This document shows, piece after piece, positions 33,778 to 41,181 of a stretch of DNA of 64,000 nt. Position numbers and translations under genes: made by a program. Positions within the stretch are counted from its first letter, which is position 1. Each line of letters begins with the position of its first letter. The stretch comes from JBFLYH01 sp964630235 (GTDB lineage Bacteria > Oederibacteriota > JAAXVQ01 > JAUVAV01), in the NCBI GenBank assembly GCA_964630235.1, contig CAZVUO010000001.1:1116001-1180000 (forward strand), in the 5' to 3' direction. The notes beneath the pieces are model-generated. The model had not been told where the DNA came from. It saw only the letters and a program-made list of their open reading frames with translations, and ran no database searches.

Positions 33778-33854
33778 GCCAATCCTCTTGACCCCCATGC
33801 GTCCAAGAAATTCCGGGTGAGGAACAGGCAGGCTTGGCCCCCGCAAGATTTTTA

Positions 33855-33883
33855 TTGACAGAATCGGCTCAAATTGGTTAAAT
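33855..33883 (+). promoter_or_regulatory. Sigma-70 promoter for rplM-rpsI
   Basis: Perfect TTGACA (33,855-33,860), 17-base spacer, TTAAAT (33,878-33,883). It lies in an AT-rich pocket 64 bases before the rplM start. Confidence 0.8.
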
Positions 33884-33946
33884 TACCGCCTTATTTAACC
33901 GATTGCCAATAGCCGTAAAATTTGTATGCGATGCAGGAGGCAGGAT

Positions 33947-34375
33947 ATGGCAACGCCTTTTCCCAAAGCCGGGAAGGTGGCGCGCAAGTGGTATTTGGTA
34001 GACCTGGACGGCAAGATCTTGGGCCGGGCAGCCAGCCGCGTGGCCGCGATTCTCAAGGGCAAGAACAATCCTCTGTACACCCCTCACTTTGACACGGGGG
34101 ATCACGTGGTGGCGATCAACGCCGCCAAGGTCCGCCTGACCGGAAAAAAACTGGAGCAGAAGCTGGATTACCGCCATTCGGGTTACCCGGGCGGCGACCG
34201 GCACACTCCCTACGCACGTTTAATGGCCCAGCACCCGGAACGGGTTTTCGAGCTCGCCGTCAAAGGCATGCTTCCCAAGAATTCGATCGGGCGGGCTATG
34301 TTCCGCAAGCTGATCGTGTACCGCGGCGCCGAACACCAGCAGCAGGCGCAGAAACCTGAGAAAGTGGAGATTTGA
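33947..34375 (+). CDS. rplM: 50S ribosomal protein L13
   Basis: 142 residues, the normal length for L13. Recognisable blocks are KWYLVDLDGKILGRAAS, HFDTGDHVVAINA and KGMLPKNSIGR. ATG 33,947 is chosen over the upstream in-frame ATG because AGGAGG lies 6 bases before it. L13 is a primary 23S rRNA-binding protein needed early in large-subunit assembly. The rpsI start follows the stop by 2 bases, the usual L13-S9 pairing. Confidence 0.98.
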   Translation: MATPFPKAGKVARKWYLVDLDGKILGRAASRVAAILKGKNNPLYTPHFDTGDHVVAINAAKVRLTGKKLEQKLDYRHSGYPGGDRHTPYARLMAQHPERVFELAVKGMLPKNSIGRAMFRKLIVYRGAEHQQQAQKPEKVEI

Positions 34376-34377
34376 CA

Positions 34378-34809
34378 ATGTCAGAGCCCAGTGCCACCCC
34401 GGCGGCGAGCGAAGAGAAAAGCCCGAAAAAAATCCTCGGCACCGGCCGGCGCAAAACCGCCGTTGCCCGCGTGCTGCTCGAACCCGGCCAGGGCAACTTC
34501 TTCATCAACCACAGGCCGCTGGAAGACTATTTCCCCTTTTCCAACCAACGTCTGCTGGTCAGGCTTCCGCTGGAAATCACGTCCACCAGCAGCCAGTTCG
34601 ATGTGCACGTGACCGTCACTGGCGGCGGGTTGAACGGACAGACCGGCGCCATTCAGCACGGCGTGGCGCGCGCGCTGGTGAACGCGGATCCGGACCTGCG
34701 CGCGGCCTTGTCCAAAGCCGGCATGCTGACGCGCGACGCGCGCATGGTGGAGAGAAAAAAATACGGCCGTCCAGGCGCGCGTAAACGGTTCCAGTTCTCC
34801 AAACGTTAA
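34378..34809 (+). CDS. rpsI: 30S ribosomal protein S9
   Basis: 143 residues. The core starts at GTGRRKTAVARV, contains GGGLNGQTGAIQHGVARAL, and ends in the basic tail KRFQFSKR, whose last residues contact P-site tRNA in other bacteria. ATG 34,378 has GGAGA 7 bases upstream; a TTG at 34,372 overlapping the rplM stop is less likely. A short Ala/Glu/Lys-rich N-terminal extension precedes the core. Co-transcribed with rplM and closed by a strong terminator. Confidence 0.98.
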   Translation: MSEPSATPAASEEKSPKKILGTGRRKTAVARVLLEPGQGNFFINHRPLEDYFPFSNQRLLVRLPLEITSTSSQFDVHVTVTGGGLNGQTGAIQHGVARALVNADPDLRAALSKAGMLTRDARMVERKKYGRPGARKRFQFSKR

Positions 34810-34839
34810 CGCCGCGGTTCTGTCTTTCCGCAGTTCCTG

Positions 34840-34887
34840 AAGCGTTTCCTGCCGGGGTTAGCCCAGTGGGAAACGCTTTGTTTTTTT
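34840..34887 (+). terminator. Rho-independent terminator after rpsI
   Basis: A perfect 10-base-pair stem (34,840-34,849 with 34,869-34,878), a 19-base loop, then a T-rich tract with seven consecutive Ts at 34,881-34,887. It isolates the ribosomal operon from the dcw cluster. Confidence 0.85.
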
Positions 34888-34999
34888 AAATCCCTTTTAG
34901 ATCTCCTTTTAAATCCCTGATAATAAAGCCTCTTATCGCAATCCACAGGTTTTGCCTTGTTTTTCAATCGTAAAATAATGGGTAAAACACATTATTTAA

Positions 35000-35028
35000 T
35001 TGACAAAAATAGGACCGGGGGGTAAATT
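35000..35028 (+). promoter_or_regulatory. Promoter of the dcw cluster (PmraZ)
   Basis: Perfect TTGACA (35,000-35,005), 17-base spacer, TAAATT (35,023-35,028). Transcription would start near 35,035, just ahead of the MraZ boxes. Confidence 0.75.
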
Positions 35029-35038
35029 ATCCCATGTA

Positions 35039-35064
35039 GTGGGGAAAAGTGGTGGAAAGTGGGG
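35039..35064 (+). promoter_or_regulatory. MraZ operator: three GTGGKG boxes at 10-base spacing
   Basis: GTGGGG (35,039), GTGGTG (35,049) and GTGGGG (35,059), each followed by A-rich bases, repeat with exact 10-base periodicity between the -10 box and the mraZ start. MraZ is known to bind direct repeats of this kind upstream of its own gene, so autorepression of the cluster is the natural reading. The last box also supplies purines near the ribosome site. Confidence 0.8.
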
Positions 35065-35071
35065 AAAACGC

Positions 35072-35509
35072 ATGTTCCTAGGAACATACGAATATACACT
35101 GGACGATAAAGGGCGCCTCTCCGTGCCTTCCCGCTTCCGCGAAATTTTAGCTGAAAAGCAAATTCCGGAAAAACTCATCATCACCCAGGGTCTGGACACC
35201 TGCCTTTTTGGATATCCGCTGGATGAATGGAAAACGTTCGAACAAAAAATCATTCATCGTCCTCTGAACCGCGGCGACGACCGTTACTTCGTCCGGCGCC
35301 TGCTGGCCGGGGCCGTGGAATGTCCGCTGGACAAACAGGGCCGCATCGTTCTGCCCGCCTCTCTGCGCCAATACGCGGGGCTCGCGCGGGACGTTGTCAT
35401 CGTGGGCGTTTCCAACCGCTTTGAGATTTGGGCGCCGGATAAATGGCAGGACTACCTGCGCCAGGGAAAATCCCTGGAAGAGATCGCGGAAAACCTTCAG
35501 GAATTGTGA
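35072..35509 (+). CDS. mraZ: Transcriptional regulator MraZ
   Basis: 145 residues. It has the two AbrB-like halves typical of MraZ, each with a DxxGR loop: TLDDKGRLSVPSRFR and LDKQGRIVLPASLR. MraZ is a DNA-binding ring that controls the division and wall cluster it heads. ATG 35,072 gives the family-standard N-terminus MFLGTYEY; the frame is open to a TTG at 35,000, but that codon lies inside the promoter. It sits right behind the three-box operator, so autoregulation is likely. Confidence 0.97.
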   Translation: MFLGTYEYTLDDKGRLSVPSRFREILAEKQIPEKLIITQGLDTCLFGYPLDEWKTFEQKIIHRPLNRGDDRYFVRRLLAGAVECPLDKQGRIVLPASLRQYAGLARDVVIVGVSNRFEIWAPDKWQDYLRQGKSLEEIAENLQEL

Positions 35510-35550
35510 GCTCCCAGGCAATGCTCGTGAAGAGAGGAGGTGTGAGAAGC

Positions 35551-35907
35551 GTGGCGATGAGAACCCAGTGCACTGAAGAGACGGCGGTGGTGACGCCGTT
35601 ATGCGATCTGGATATGTCGGAAGTGGTCAGCATCCGCAACACCCTGACAACGCTCCTGCAGCGCGGCTGCGTGCATATTATCCTGGATTTCTCGCGGGTC
35701 AACCACATTAATGCCACCGGCTTGGGGATCTTGGCGGAGAGCGTTCGCCGGGCGCGCTGGCTGAAAGGCGATGTCGTGCTGACCGGGCTCAATCCCGTTC
35801 TGCGCGCCGTTTTCGAGCTCACGGGCATGGAAAAAATATTCCGCATTTGCGCCGACCGCGAGACCGCGCTCGGTCTGATTCGCACGGAAAAAGTCATGGC
35901 CGCGTAA
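35551..35907 (+). CDS. STAS-domain protein (anti-sigma factor antagonist-like)
   Basis: 118 residues from GTG 35,551, chosen because AGGAGGTG (35,535-35,542) lies 8 bases upstream; ATG 35,557 is possible. The domain shows the STAS pattern: CDLDMSEVVSIRNTL, IILDFSRVNHINATGLGIL, then a C-terminal helix. In SpoIIAA the loop DSSG is phosphorylated on Ser; here the loop is NATG, so a Thr sits at that position. STAS proteins usually partner a Ser/Thr kinase of the anti-sigma type, which is not visible nearby. It lies between mraZ and rsmH, with 3 bases to rsmH, so it is transcribed with the dcw genes. Insertion at this place is unusual. Confidence 0.88.
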   Translation: MAMRTQCTEETAVVTPLCDLDMSEVVSIRNTLTTLLQRGCVHIILDFSRVNHINATGLGILAESVRRARWLKGDVVLTGLNPVLRAVFELTGMEKIFRICADRETALGLIRTEKVMAA

Positions 35908-35910
35908 GCC

Positions 35911-36816
35911 ATGGCCCCGACGGAAGGCAGCGCGTCCGCCGTCCGCCGTCCGTTTTCCCACCAACCGGTGATGCTGCGGGAAACGCTGGAGTGGCTGGCC
36001 CCGCAGCCCGGGGGGTGGTGGGTGGACGCCACCGTGGGCGGCGGCGGGCATACCGCGGCCTTGCTGGAAGCCGTGGCGCCGGACGGGCGGGTGCTCGGGA
36101 TTGACCAGGACCACGACGCTCTGGCGCGGGCCGCGGAACGCCTTGCTCCTTTCGGCGAACGGGTGGTGCTGGTGCAGGCGAATTTCCGGGAATTGCAGCG
36201 GATTCTAGAACAGCAGAACGTGCCGGCTGTGCGCGGCATGATCATGGACTTGGGCGTCTCCTCCTTTCAACTCGATAACGCGACGCGCGGCTTCTCCTTC
36301 CTCCAACCCGGTCCGCTGGACATGCGCATGGATCAGCGCCAGGCCCGCACGGCAGCCGACATCCTCAACCACGCCTCCGAACGAGAACTGGCGGATTTGT
36401 TTTACACCCTCGGCGAAGAACCGCGGTCGCGGCAGCTGGCGCGGCTGGTGGTGGGGCGCCGTCCGCTGCGGACCACCACCGAGCTCGCGGCCCTGGCCCT
36501 GCGGGCCTGCGGCGGGCGCCGGGGCAGGATCCATCCCGCCACGCGGGCCTTTCAGGCTTTGCGTCTGGCGGTGAACGAAGAACTGGAAAGTTTAAGCCGC
36601 GCCCTGGCCGGCGCGGAACGGCTGATCGCCCCGGGCGGAAGGCTGGTGGTCATCAGTTTTCACAGTCTGGAGGACCGTATCGTGAAGCACGCGCTGCGCA
36701 CGGATGTCTGGGAACGGTTGACGCCGCACGTGGTGCGGCCCGGCGAAACCGAGGTGCGCGAAAACCCGCGCGCCCGCAGCGCCCGCTTGCGGGCGGCGAA
36801 GCGAAGGCCGGCGTGA
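35911..36816 (+). CDS. rsmH: 16S rRNA m4C1402 methyltransferase
   Basis: 301 residues, normal for RsmH (MraW). The protein opens with HQPVMLRETLEWL, carries the SAM loop VDATVGGGGHT, the IMDLGVSSFQLD block and the ISFHSLEDRIVK motif near the C-terminus, all diagnostic. It methylates N4 of C1402 in 16S rRNA. ATG 35,911 starts 3 bases after the STAS gene stop; the ribosome site is weak, which suggests translational coupling. Confidence 0.97.
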   Translation: MAPTEGSASAVRRPFSHQPVMLRETLEWLAPQPGGWWVDATVGGGGHTAALLEAVAPDGRVLGIDQDHDALARAAERLAPFGERVVLVQANFRELQRILEQQNVPAVRGMIMDLGVSSFQLDNATRGFSFLQPGPLDMRMDQRQARTAADILNHASERELADLFYTLGEEPRSRQLARLVVGRRPLRTTTELAALALRACGGRRGRIHPATRAFQALRLAVNEELESLSRALAGAERLIAPGGRLVVISFHSLEDRIVKHALRTDVWERLTPHVVRPGETEVRENPRARSARLRAAKRRPA

Positions 36817-36945
36817 CCGGGCGCAGGCTGGCCCCCTCCGCGGGAGGCCCCGGGCCCTGCAGCCGGGGAACAAGGCAAATCTCCTGCCGCGGGGATGTCG
36901 CTCCGACCAGATGGATAGGGGACTTGCTCCGCGTCGCCCCTCGCC

Positions 36946-37407
36946 ATGTTTAAGACGCAGGGCAGGAGAGGTGTCCTGGGTTCCGCCGGACAGCTGGACC
37001 GGGAATTCGTCACCATTTATTTTTTGCAGGAAGAGCGCCAGCGGGCCGGTCTGGCGGTCCGGCGGCTGACCCTGGTTTTGAGCGTGATCGCCCTGGTACT
37101 GGGCGTGGGGTTCGTCAAAGCCTGGCAGCAGATGCAGGTGATGAAGCTGGGATATCTCCTCGACCAGCACCAGCAGCAGATGCAGCAGCTGGCCGAGGAA
37201 CACCGCCAGCTGCTCAGCCAGCGGAACGCGCTCATCAGCCTGCAGCGCGTGGAGGACCTGGCGCGGGAAGAACTGCGCCTCGTTCCGCCCCGCAGCGAAC
37301 AGCTGATTTTTCTTGCGGACCCGGCCGCCCCCCTGGGCGGCGTGTCCTCCTGGTGGCAGCAAGCCGCAGCCTGGCTGCGGAAATTGAACCCACCCGCCCG
37401 GCCGTAA
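36946..37407 (+). CDS. ftsL: Cell division protein FtsL-like
   Basis: 153 residues with a short cytoplasmic head, one membrane helix (LTLVLSVIALVLGVGFVKAW, residues about 46-65) and a periplasmic coiled coil (DQHQQQMQQLAEEHRQLLSQ) that ends in the FtsL-like phrase RVEDLAREELRLVPP. FtsL sequences diverge strongly; the call rests on topology and on its place between rsmH and ftsI. It would join FtsQ and FtsB in the divisome. A gap of 129 bases after rsmH contains a GC-rich palindrome but no gene. Confidence 0.85.
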   Translation: MFKTQGRRGVLGSAGQLDREFVTIYFLQEERQRAGLAVRRLTLVLSVIALVLGVGFVKAWQQMQVMKLGYLLDQHQQQMQQLAEEHRQLLSQRNALISLQRVEDLAREELRLVPPRSEQLIFLADPAAPLGGVSSWWQQAAAWLRKLNPPARP

Positions 37408-37435
37408 CGTGGGGCCGGGAAACAAGGAGCGGGGA

Positions 37436-39658
37436 TTGCGTTCGGACGTGAGCAACCGGAGATTCGTGCTGCTGGCGGCCGGCATCAGCCTGGTGTTCAT
37501 GGGGCTGACCGCCCGGCTGTTCCAGCTGCAGATCGTGCAGCACGCGCATCTCTCCCAACTGGCGTTCCGCCAGCAGGAACGGACGATCGAGGTTCAGCCC
37601 GCGCGCGGCCGGATTTTCGACCGCCTGGGCCGGCCGCTGGCGCTGAACCGGGAAGCGCGGTCGTTCTATGCCGTGCCCGCGGAAGTCAAGCATCCCCGGG
37701 AAACGGCGGCGCGGCTGGCCGGCGTGCTGGGCGTGTCCGCGCCCCGGCTGGAGCAGCGCCTGCGGAGCCGCAAGGCTTTCGTCTGGATCAAGCGCAAGGC
37801 GCCGGACGCCGTCGCCAGCCAGGTGCTGGCGCTGAAGCTTCCGGGCGTTCACGCCCTCAAGGAAGCTGAACGGGTTTATCCCGAAGGCCGCCTGGCCTGC
37901 CACGTGCTGGGCTTTGTCGGCCTGGACAACCAGGGGCTGGCCGGCGTCGAGCTCAAGCTGGACCGCGAGATCCGCGGGCAGAGCGGATGGGTCCGCATCG
38001 CCCGGGACGCGCGCGGACAGGCCCTGCCCGCCACCACCCGCATCCACAAACCTTCCCATCCGGGCCTGGATATCTATCTGACGCTGGACAAGGTGGTGCA
38101 GCATATCGCCGAGCGCGAGCTGGCCCGGGGCCTGGAACGCAGCGGCGCCAAGGGCGGATCGGTGGTGATCCTGGATCCGCGCACCGGCGAAATTCTGGCC
38201 CTGGCCAACCAGCCGGATTATGACCCCAACCAGTTCAACCGCTTTCCGGCCGGCGCGCGCCGCAACCGGGCGATCACGGATATTTATGAACCGGGCTCCA
38301 CTTTCAAGCTGGTGACCCTGGCCGCGGCCTTGGAAGAACGGGTGGTCACGGAGAACGACCTGATCGACTGCGAGCAGGGCCGGGCGGCTTTTTCCGGGCT
38401 GGTGGTCCGCGACCACGAGCCCCGCGGCCTGATCTCGGTCCGGGACGTCATGGCGTACTCCAGCAATATCGGCGCGGTCAAGATCGGGTACAAGGTCGGC
38501 GCTGAAAAACTCGCCCGCTACGCGCAGACCTTCGGCTTCGGACGCCCCACGCAGGTGGACCTGCCGGGCGAGGTGTCGGGACTGCTGCGGCCTTTCCGCG
38601 AATGGCGGCGCTGGACCGCGGTCTCGGTCCCGTTCGGGCAGGGCGTGGCCGTGACCACGCTGCAGATGGCCGCGGCCTACGCAGCCGTGGCCAACGACGG
38701 GCTGCGCGTCCGGCCCTGGATCGTGAAGGAACTCCGGCGGCCGGATGAACTCAAGACGTTCAGCAACCAGCCCCAGCCCCAGGAACGCGTGGTCTCGGCC
38801 CAAACCGCGGCCCGCCTGCGCGCGCTGCTCGAGGCCGCCGTGCGGCAGGGAACGGGCGGGGAGGCGGATCTGCGGCCGTACAGCATCGCGGGCAAGACCG
38901 GTACCGCGCAAAAGCCCCTGCCCCAGGGCGGCGGCTATGATCCGGTTTATCACATCGCTTCTTTCATCGGATTTTTCCCTGCTGACAAACCCCGGTACCT
39001 GATCACCGTGATGATGGATGAACCCCACGGCACGCAGTGGGGCGGCCAGGTGGCTGGACCGGTATTCAGGGAGATCACCCGCCAGGTGGTGGCGTACGCG
39101 GGCCTGCCCCCGCACAGCGGCAAAGTCTACACCTTGGCCGCGCCCAAAGGAACGCAGGACTTGGAGGGCGTGGGCGGCACGCGCAAGGTTCCCGAAATTA
39201 CCGGGCTCGCCGCCGCGGAGGCGGAAACCCGCCTCAAACAGGCGGGCCTGCGCGCCTGCCGGGTGGGAAAAGGCGGCCAGGTCCTGGGTCAGCGGCCCAG
39301 CGCCGGATTTTCCACCAACGCCGATTCTCCGGTCATGCTCTACTGCGGGGACGCGACCCAGGCCGGCGAGCGCACGCAGGTGGTGGTGCCGCGCGTGGCC
39401 GGCCATTCCCTGCGGGACGCCTTGCGCATTCTCGACGGCTACGGACTGCGCGCGGAAATCACCGGCAGCGGTTTGGTGCGGCTGCAGGATCCCGGGCCCC
39501 GGGCCCGCGTCCGGGCCGGCGCCGTCTGCACTCTGCACTGCGAAGATCCGGAACAGGCCACCCGCGGGACGAGCGGTTCCTCCCCGCAAGCCGCCGGCCC
39601 GGATGCGGCTTTCCGCGTGGCCGGCTCCCAAACGGAACCGGACGGGGGGCGGCCATGA
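37436..39658 (+). CDS. ftsI: Peptidoglycan transpeptidase FtsI/PBP3 with PASTA domains
   Basis: About 740 residues. An N-terminal membrane helix is followed by the dimerisation region (ARGRIFDRLGRPLALN) and a transpeptidase domain with S288-T-F-K291, S342-S-N344 and K487-T-G489, the three class B PBP active-site motifs. Two PASTA-like repeats (VPEITGLAAAEAETRLKQAG and VPRVAGHSLRDALRIL) close the protein. I prefer TTG 37,436 because AGGAG lies 6 bases before it; GTG 37,409, two bases after ftsL, is the alternative. Its stop overlaps murE by 4 bases. PASTA tails are typical of sporulation or Gram-positive type PBPs but also occur in other phyla. Confidence 0.96.
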   Translation: MRSDVSNRRFVLLAAGISLVFMGLTARLFQLQIVQHAHLSQLAFRQQERTIEVQPARGRIFDRLGRPLALNREARSFYAVPAEVKHPRETAARLAGVLGVSAPRLEQRLRSRKAFVWIKRKAPDAVASQVLALKLPGVHALKEAERVYPEGRLACHVLGFVGLDNQGLAGVELKLDREIRGQSGWVRIARDARGQALPATTRIHKPSHPGLDIYLTLDKVVQHIAERELARGLERSGAKGGSVVILDPRTGEILALANQPDYDPNQFNRFPAGARRNRAITDIYEPGSTFKLVTLAAALEERVVTENDLIDCEQGRAAFSGLVVRDHEPRGLISVRDVMAYSSNIGAVKIGYKVGAEKLARYAQTFGFGRPTQVDLPGEVSGLLRPFREWRRWTAVSVPFGQGVAVTTLQMAAAYAAVANDGLRVRPWIVKELRRPDELKTFSNQPQPQERVVSAQTAARLRALLEAAVRQGTGGEADLRPYSIAGKTGTAQKPLPQGGGYDPVYHIASFIGFFPADKPRYLITVMMDEPHGTQWGGQVAGPVFREITRQVVAYAGLPPHSGKVYTLAAPKGTQDLEGVGGTRKVPEITGLAAAEAETRLKQAGLRACRVGKGGQVLGQRPSAGFSTNADSPVMLYCGDATQAGERTQVVVPRVAGHSLRDALRILDGYGLRAEITGSGLVRLQDPGPRARVRAGAVCTLHCEDPEQATRGTSGSSPQAAGPDAAFRVAGSQTEPDGGRP

Positions 39659-41181
39659 TCAGCGTGCCCTTTGATCTGCTGGCCGCCGCGGTGCCGGGCG
39701 CGCGGATTTTAAGCCGGCCGCCGGTCCTGATCCAACGCCTGACAGCCGATTCCCGGGACGCACGGCCGGGCGATCTGTTCGCCTGCGTGCGAGGCCGTCA
39801 GGTGGACGGGCACCGGTTCGCCCTGGCGGCCGTGCGGCAGGGCGCCGGCGCGGTGATGCTGGACCGCCGGGTGGCGGGGCTGGATCCCGGGCGCACGGCG
39901 CAGCTGTTGGTGCCGGACGTGGCCCGGGCGCTGGCCCGGCTCGCGCCGCTTTTTTACAATCACCCGTCCCGGCGCCTCCGGCTGATCGGCGTGACCGGGA
40001 CCAACGGCAAAACCACGGTGACGTTTTTCACGCAGGCGATTTTGGAACACGGGGCAGGCGGGAAGGACCTTGCGCCGGTCGGCCTCTTGGGAACGATCGC
40101 CTACGACCTCGGCCGCGAGCGCGTTGGCGCGCCGAACACCACGCCCATGGCCTGGGAAGTGCAGCGGCGGCTGCAGGAGATGACCGAGCGGCGCTGCGCC
40201 GCGGCGGTCATGGAAGTGTCTTCGCACGCGCTCGTGGAAGGCCGCGCGGCGGATTGCGAATTCGACGTGGCGGTCTTCACCAATCTGACGCCCGAGCATC
40301 TGGATTTTCACCGGACCCTGGCCCGCTATGCCGCGGCCAAACGCCTGCTCTTCAGACAGCTGGCGCGGCCGGGGTGGAAGGCCGGTCCCAAATGGGCCGT
40401 GATCAACGCCGACGATCCGAACGGCGCTTCCATGGGCCGCGCGGCCCGCGGCGCCCGGGTGCTGACCTACAGTCTCGGCCGGCGCGCGGCCGTGACCGCG
40501 GAGCGGCTGCAACTGCGTCCGTCCGGAAGCCGCTTCCGCCTGCGGACCCCGCGCGGGTCCGTGGATGTCGCCATCCACCTGCCCGGCCGGCATAATGTGC
40601 AGAACGCCCTGGCCGCGGCCGCGGCCGCCCAGTGCCTGGGCGCCCCGCTCTCCGCCATCCGGCGGGGCCTGGCGGCCGTCAGCCGCGTGCCCGGGCGCAT
40701 GCAGCGCGTGCCCGGGGCGCAGCCGTTTCAGGTGCTGGTGGATTACGCGCACACGCCTGACGCGCTGGAAAAAGTCTTGTCCGCGGCGCGGGAATTCACA
40801 CGCGGTCGCCTGACCGTGGTTTTCGGATGCGGCGGGAACCGCGACGCCAGCAAGCGCGCGCCCATGGGCGCCATCGCCGCGCGGCTCGCGGACCGGGTGG
40901 TGGTGACGTCCGACAATCCCCGGAACGAAAAGCCGGCCGCGATCATCGCTCAGATTCTGGAAGGGTGCCGGCCGAAAGCAGCGTGCCAGGTGCAGCCCGA
41001 CCGCAGGCGCGCCATCGCGCTGGCGCTGTCATCCGCGCGCCCCGGTGACACGGTCCTGATCGCCGGCAAGGGACACGAGACCTGCCAGCTGGCGGCCGGA
41101 CGGTCGCTTCCGTTCGACGACCAGGCGGTGGCGGCCGCGTGGCTGGCCCGGGGAAAACGGAGGAACGCATGGAAGACATGA
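39655..41181 (+). CDS. murE: UDP-MurNAc-tripeptide synthetase MurE
   Basis: 508 residues. It has the Mur ligase P-loop GTNGKT (residues 115-120), the MEVSSHAL block, and DNPRNEKP near 40,915-40,938, the DNPR motif associated with meso-diaminopimelate specificity. It adds meso-DAP to UDP-MurNAc-Ala-Glu in the cytoplasm. It starts inside the end of ftsI (ATGA overlap) and its end overlaps murF by 13 bases, so translation is coupled. A longer in-frame opening upstream is an accidental extension through ftsI. Confidence 0.97.
   Translation: MISVPFDLLAAAVPGARILSRPPVLIQRLTADSRDARPGDLFACVRGRQVDGHRFALAAVRQGAGAVMLDRRVAGLDPGRTAQLLVPDVARALARLAPLFYNHPSRRLRLIGVTGTNGKTTVTFFTQAILEHGAGGKDLAPVGLLGTIAYDLGRERVGAPNTTPMAWEVQRRLQEMTERRCAAAVMEVSSHALVEGRAADCEFDVAVFTNLTPEHLDFHRTLARYAAAKRLLFRQLARPGWKAGPKWAVINADDPNGASMGRAARGARVLTYSLGRRAAVTAERLQLRPSGSRFRLRTPRGSVDVAIHLPGRHNVQNALAAAAAAQCLGAPLSAIRRGLAAVSRVPGRMQRVPGAQPFQVLVDYAHTPDALEKVLSAAREFTRGRLTVVFGCGGNRDASKRAPMGAIAARLADRVVVTSDNPRNEKPAAIIAQILEGCRPKAACQVQPDRRRAIALALSSARPGDTVLIAGKGHETCQLAAGRSLPFDDQAVAAAWLARGKRRNAWKT

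Noticed and set aside
1657..33777. Reading the giant gene as a polyketide, nonribosomal peptide or adhesin gene
   Set aside because: No ketosynthase, adenylation, carrier-protein or repeated adhesive modules are seen; the repeats are membrane and methyltransferase units.
3097..33846. Several very long minus-strand open frames opposite the giant gene (up to about 1,290 codons)
   Set aside because: They are mirror frames of GC-rich codons. Their translations are His/Arg/Gln/Gly-rich without domain motifs, while the + strand frame has many recognised motifs.
39037..39654. In-frame extension of murE upstream through ftsI
   Set aside because: The MurE family start is at 39,655, and the extension lies inside the ftsI C-terminus in another frame.
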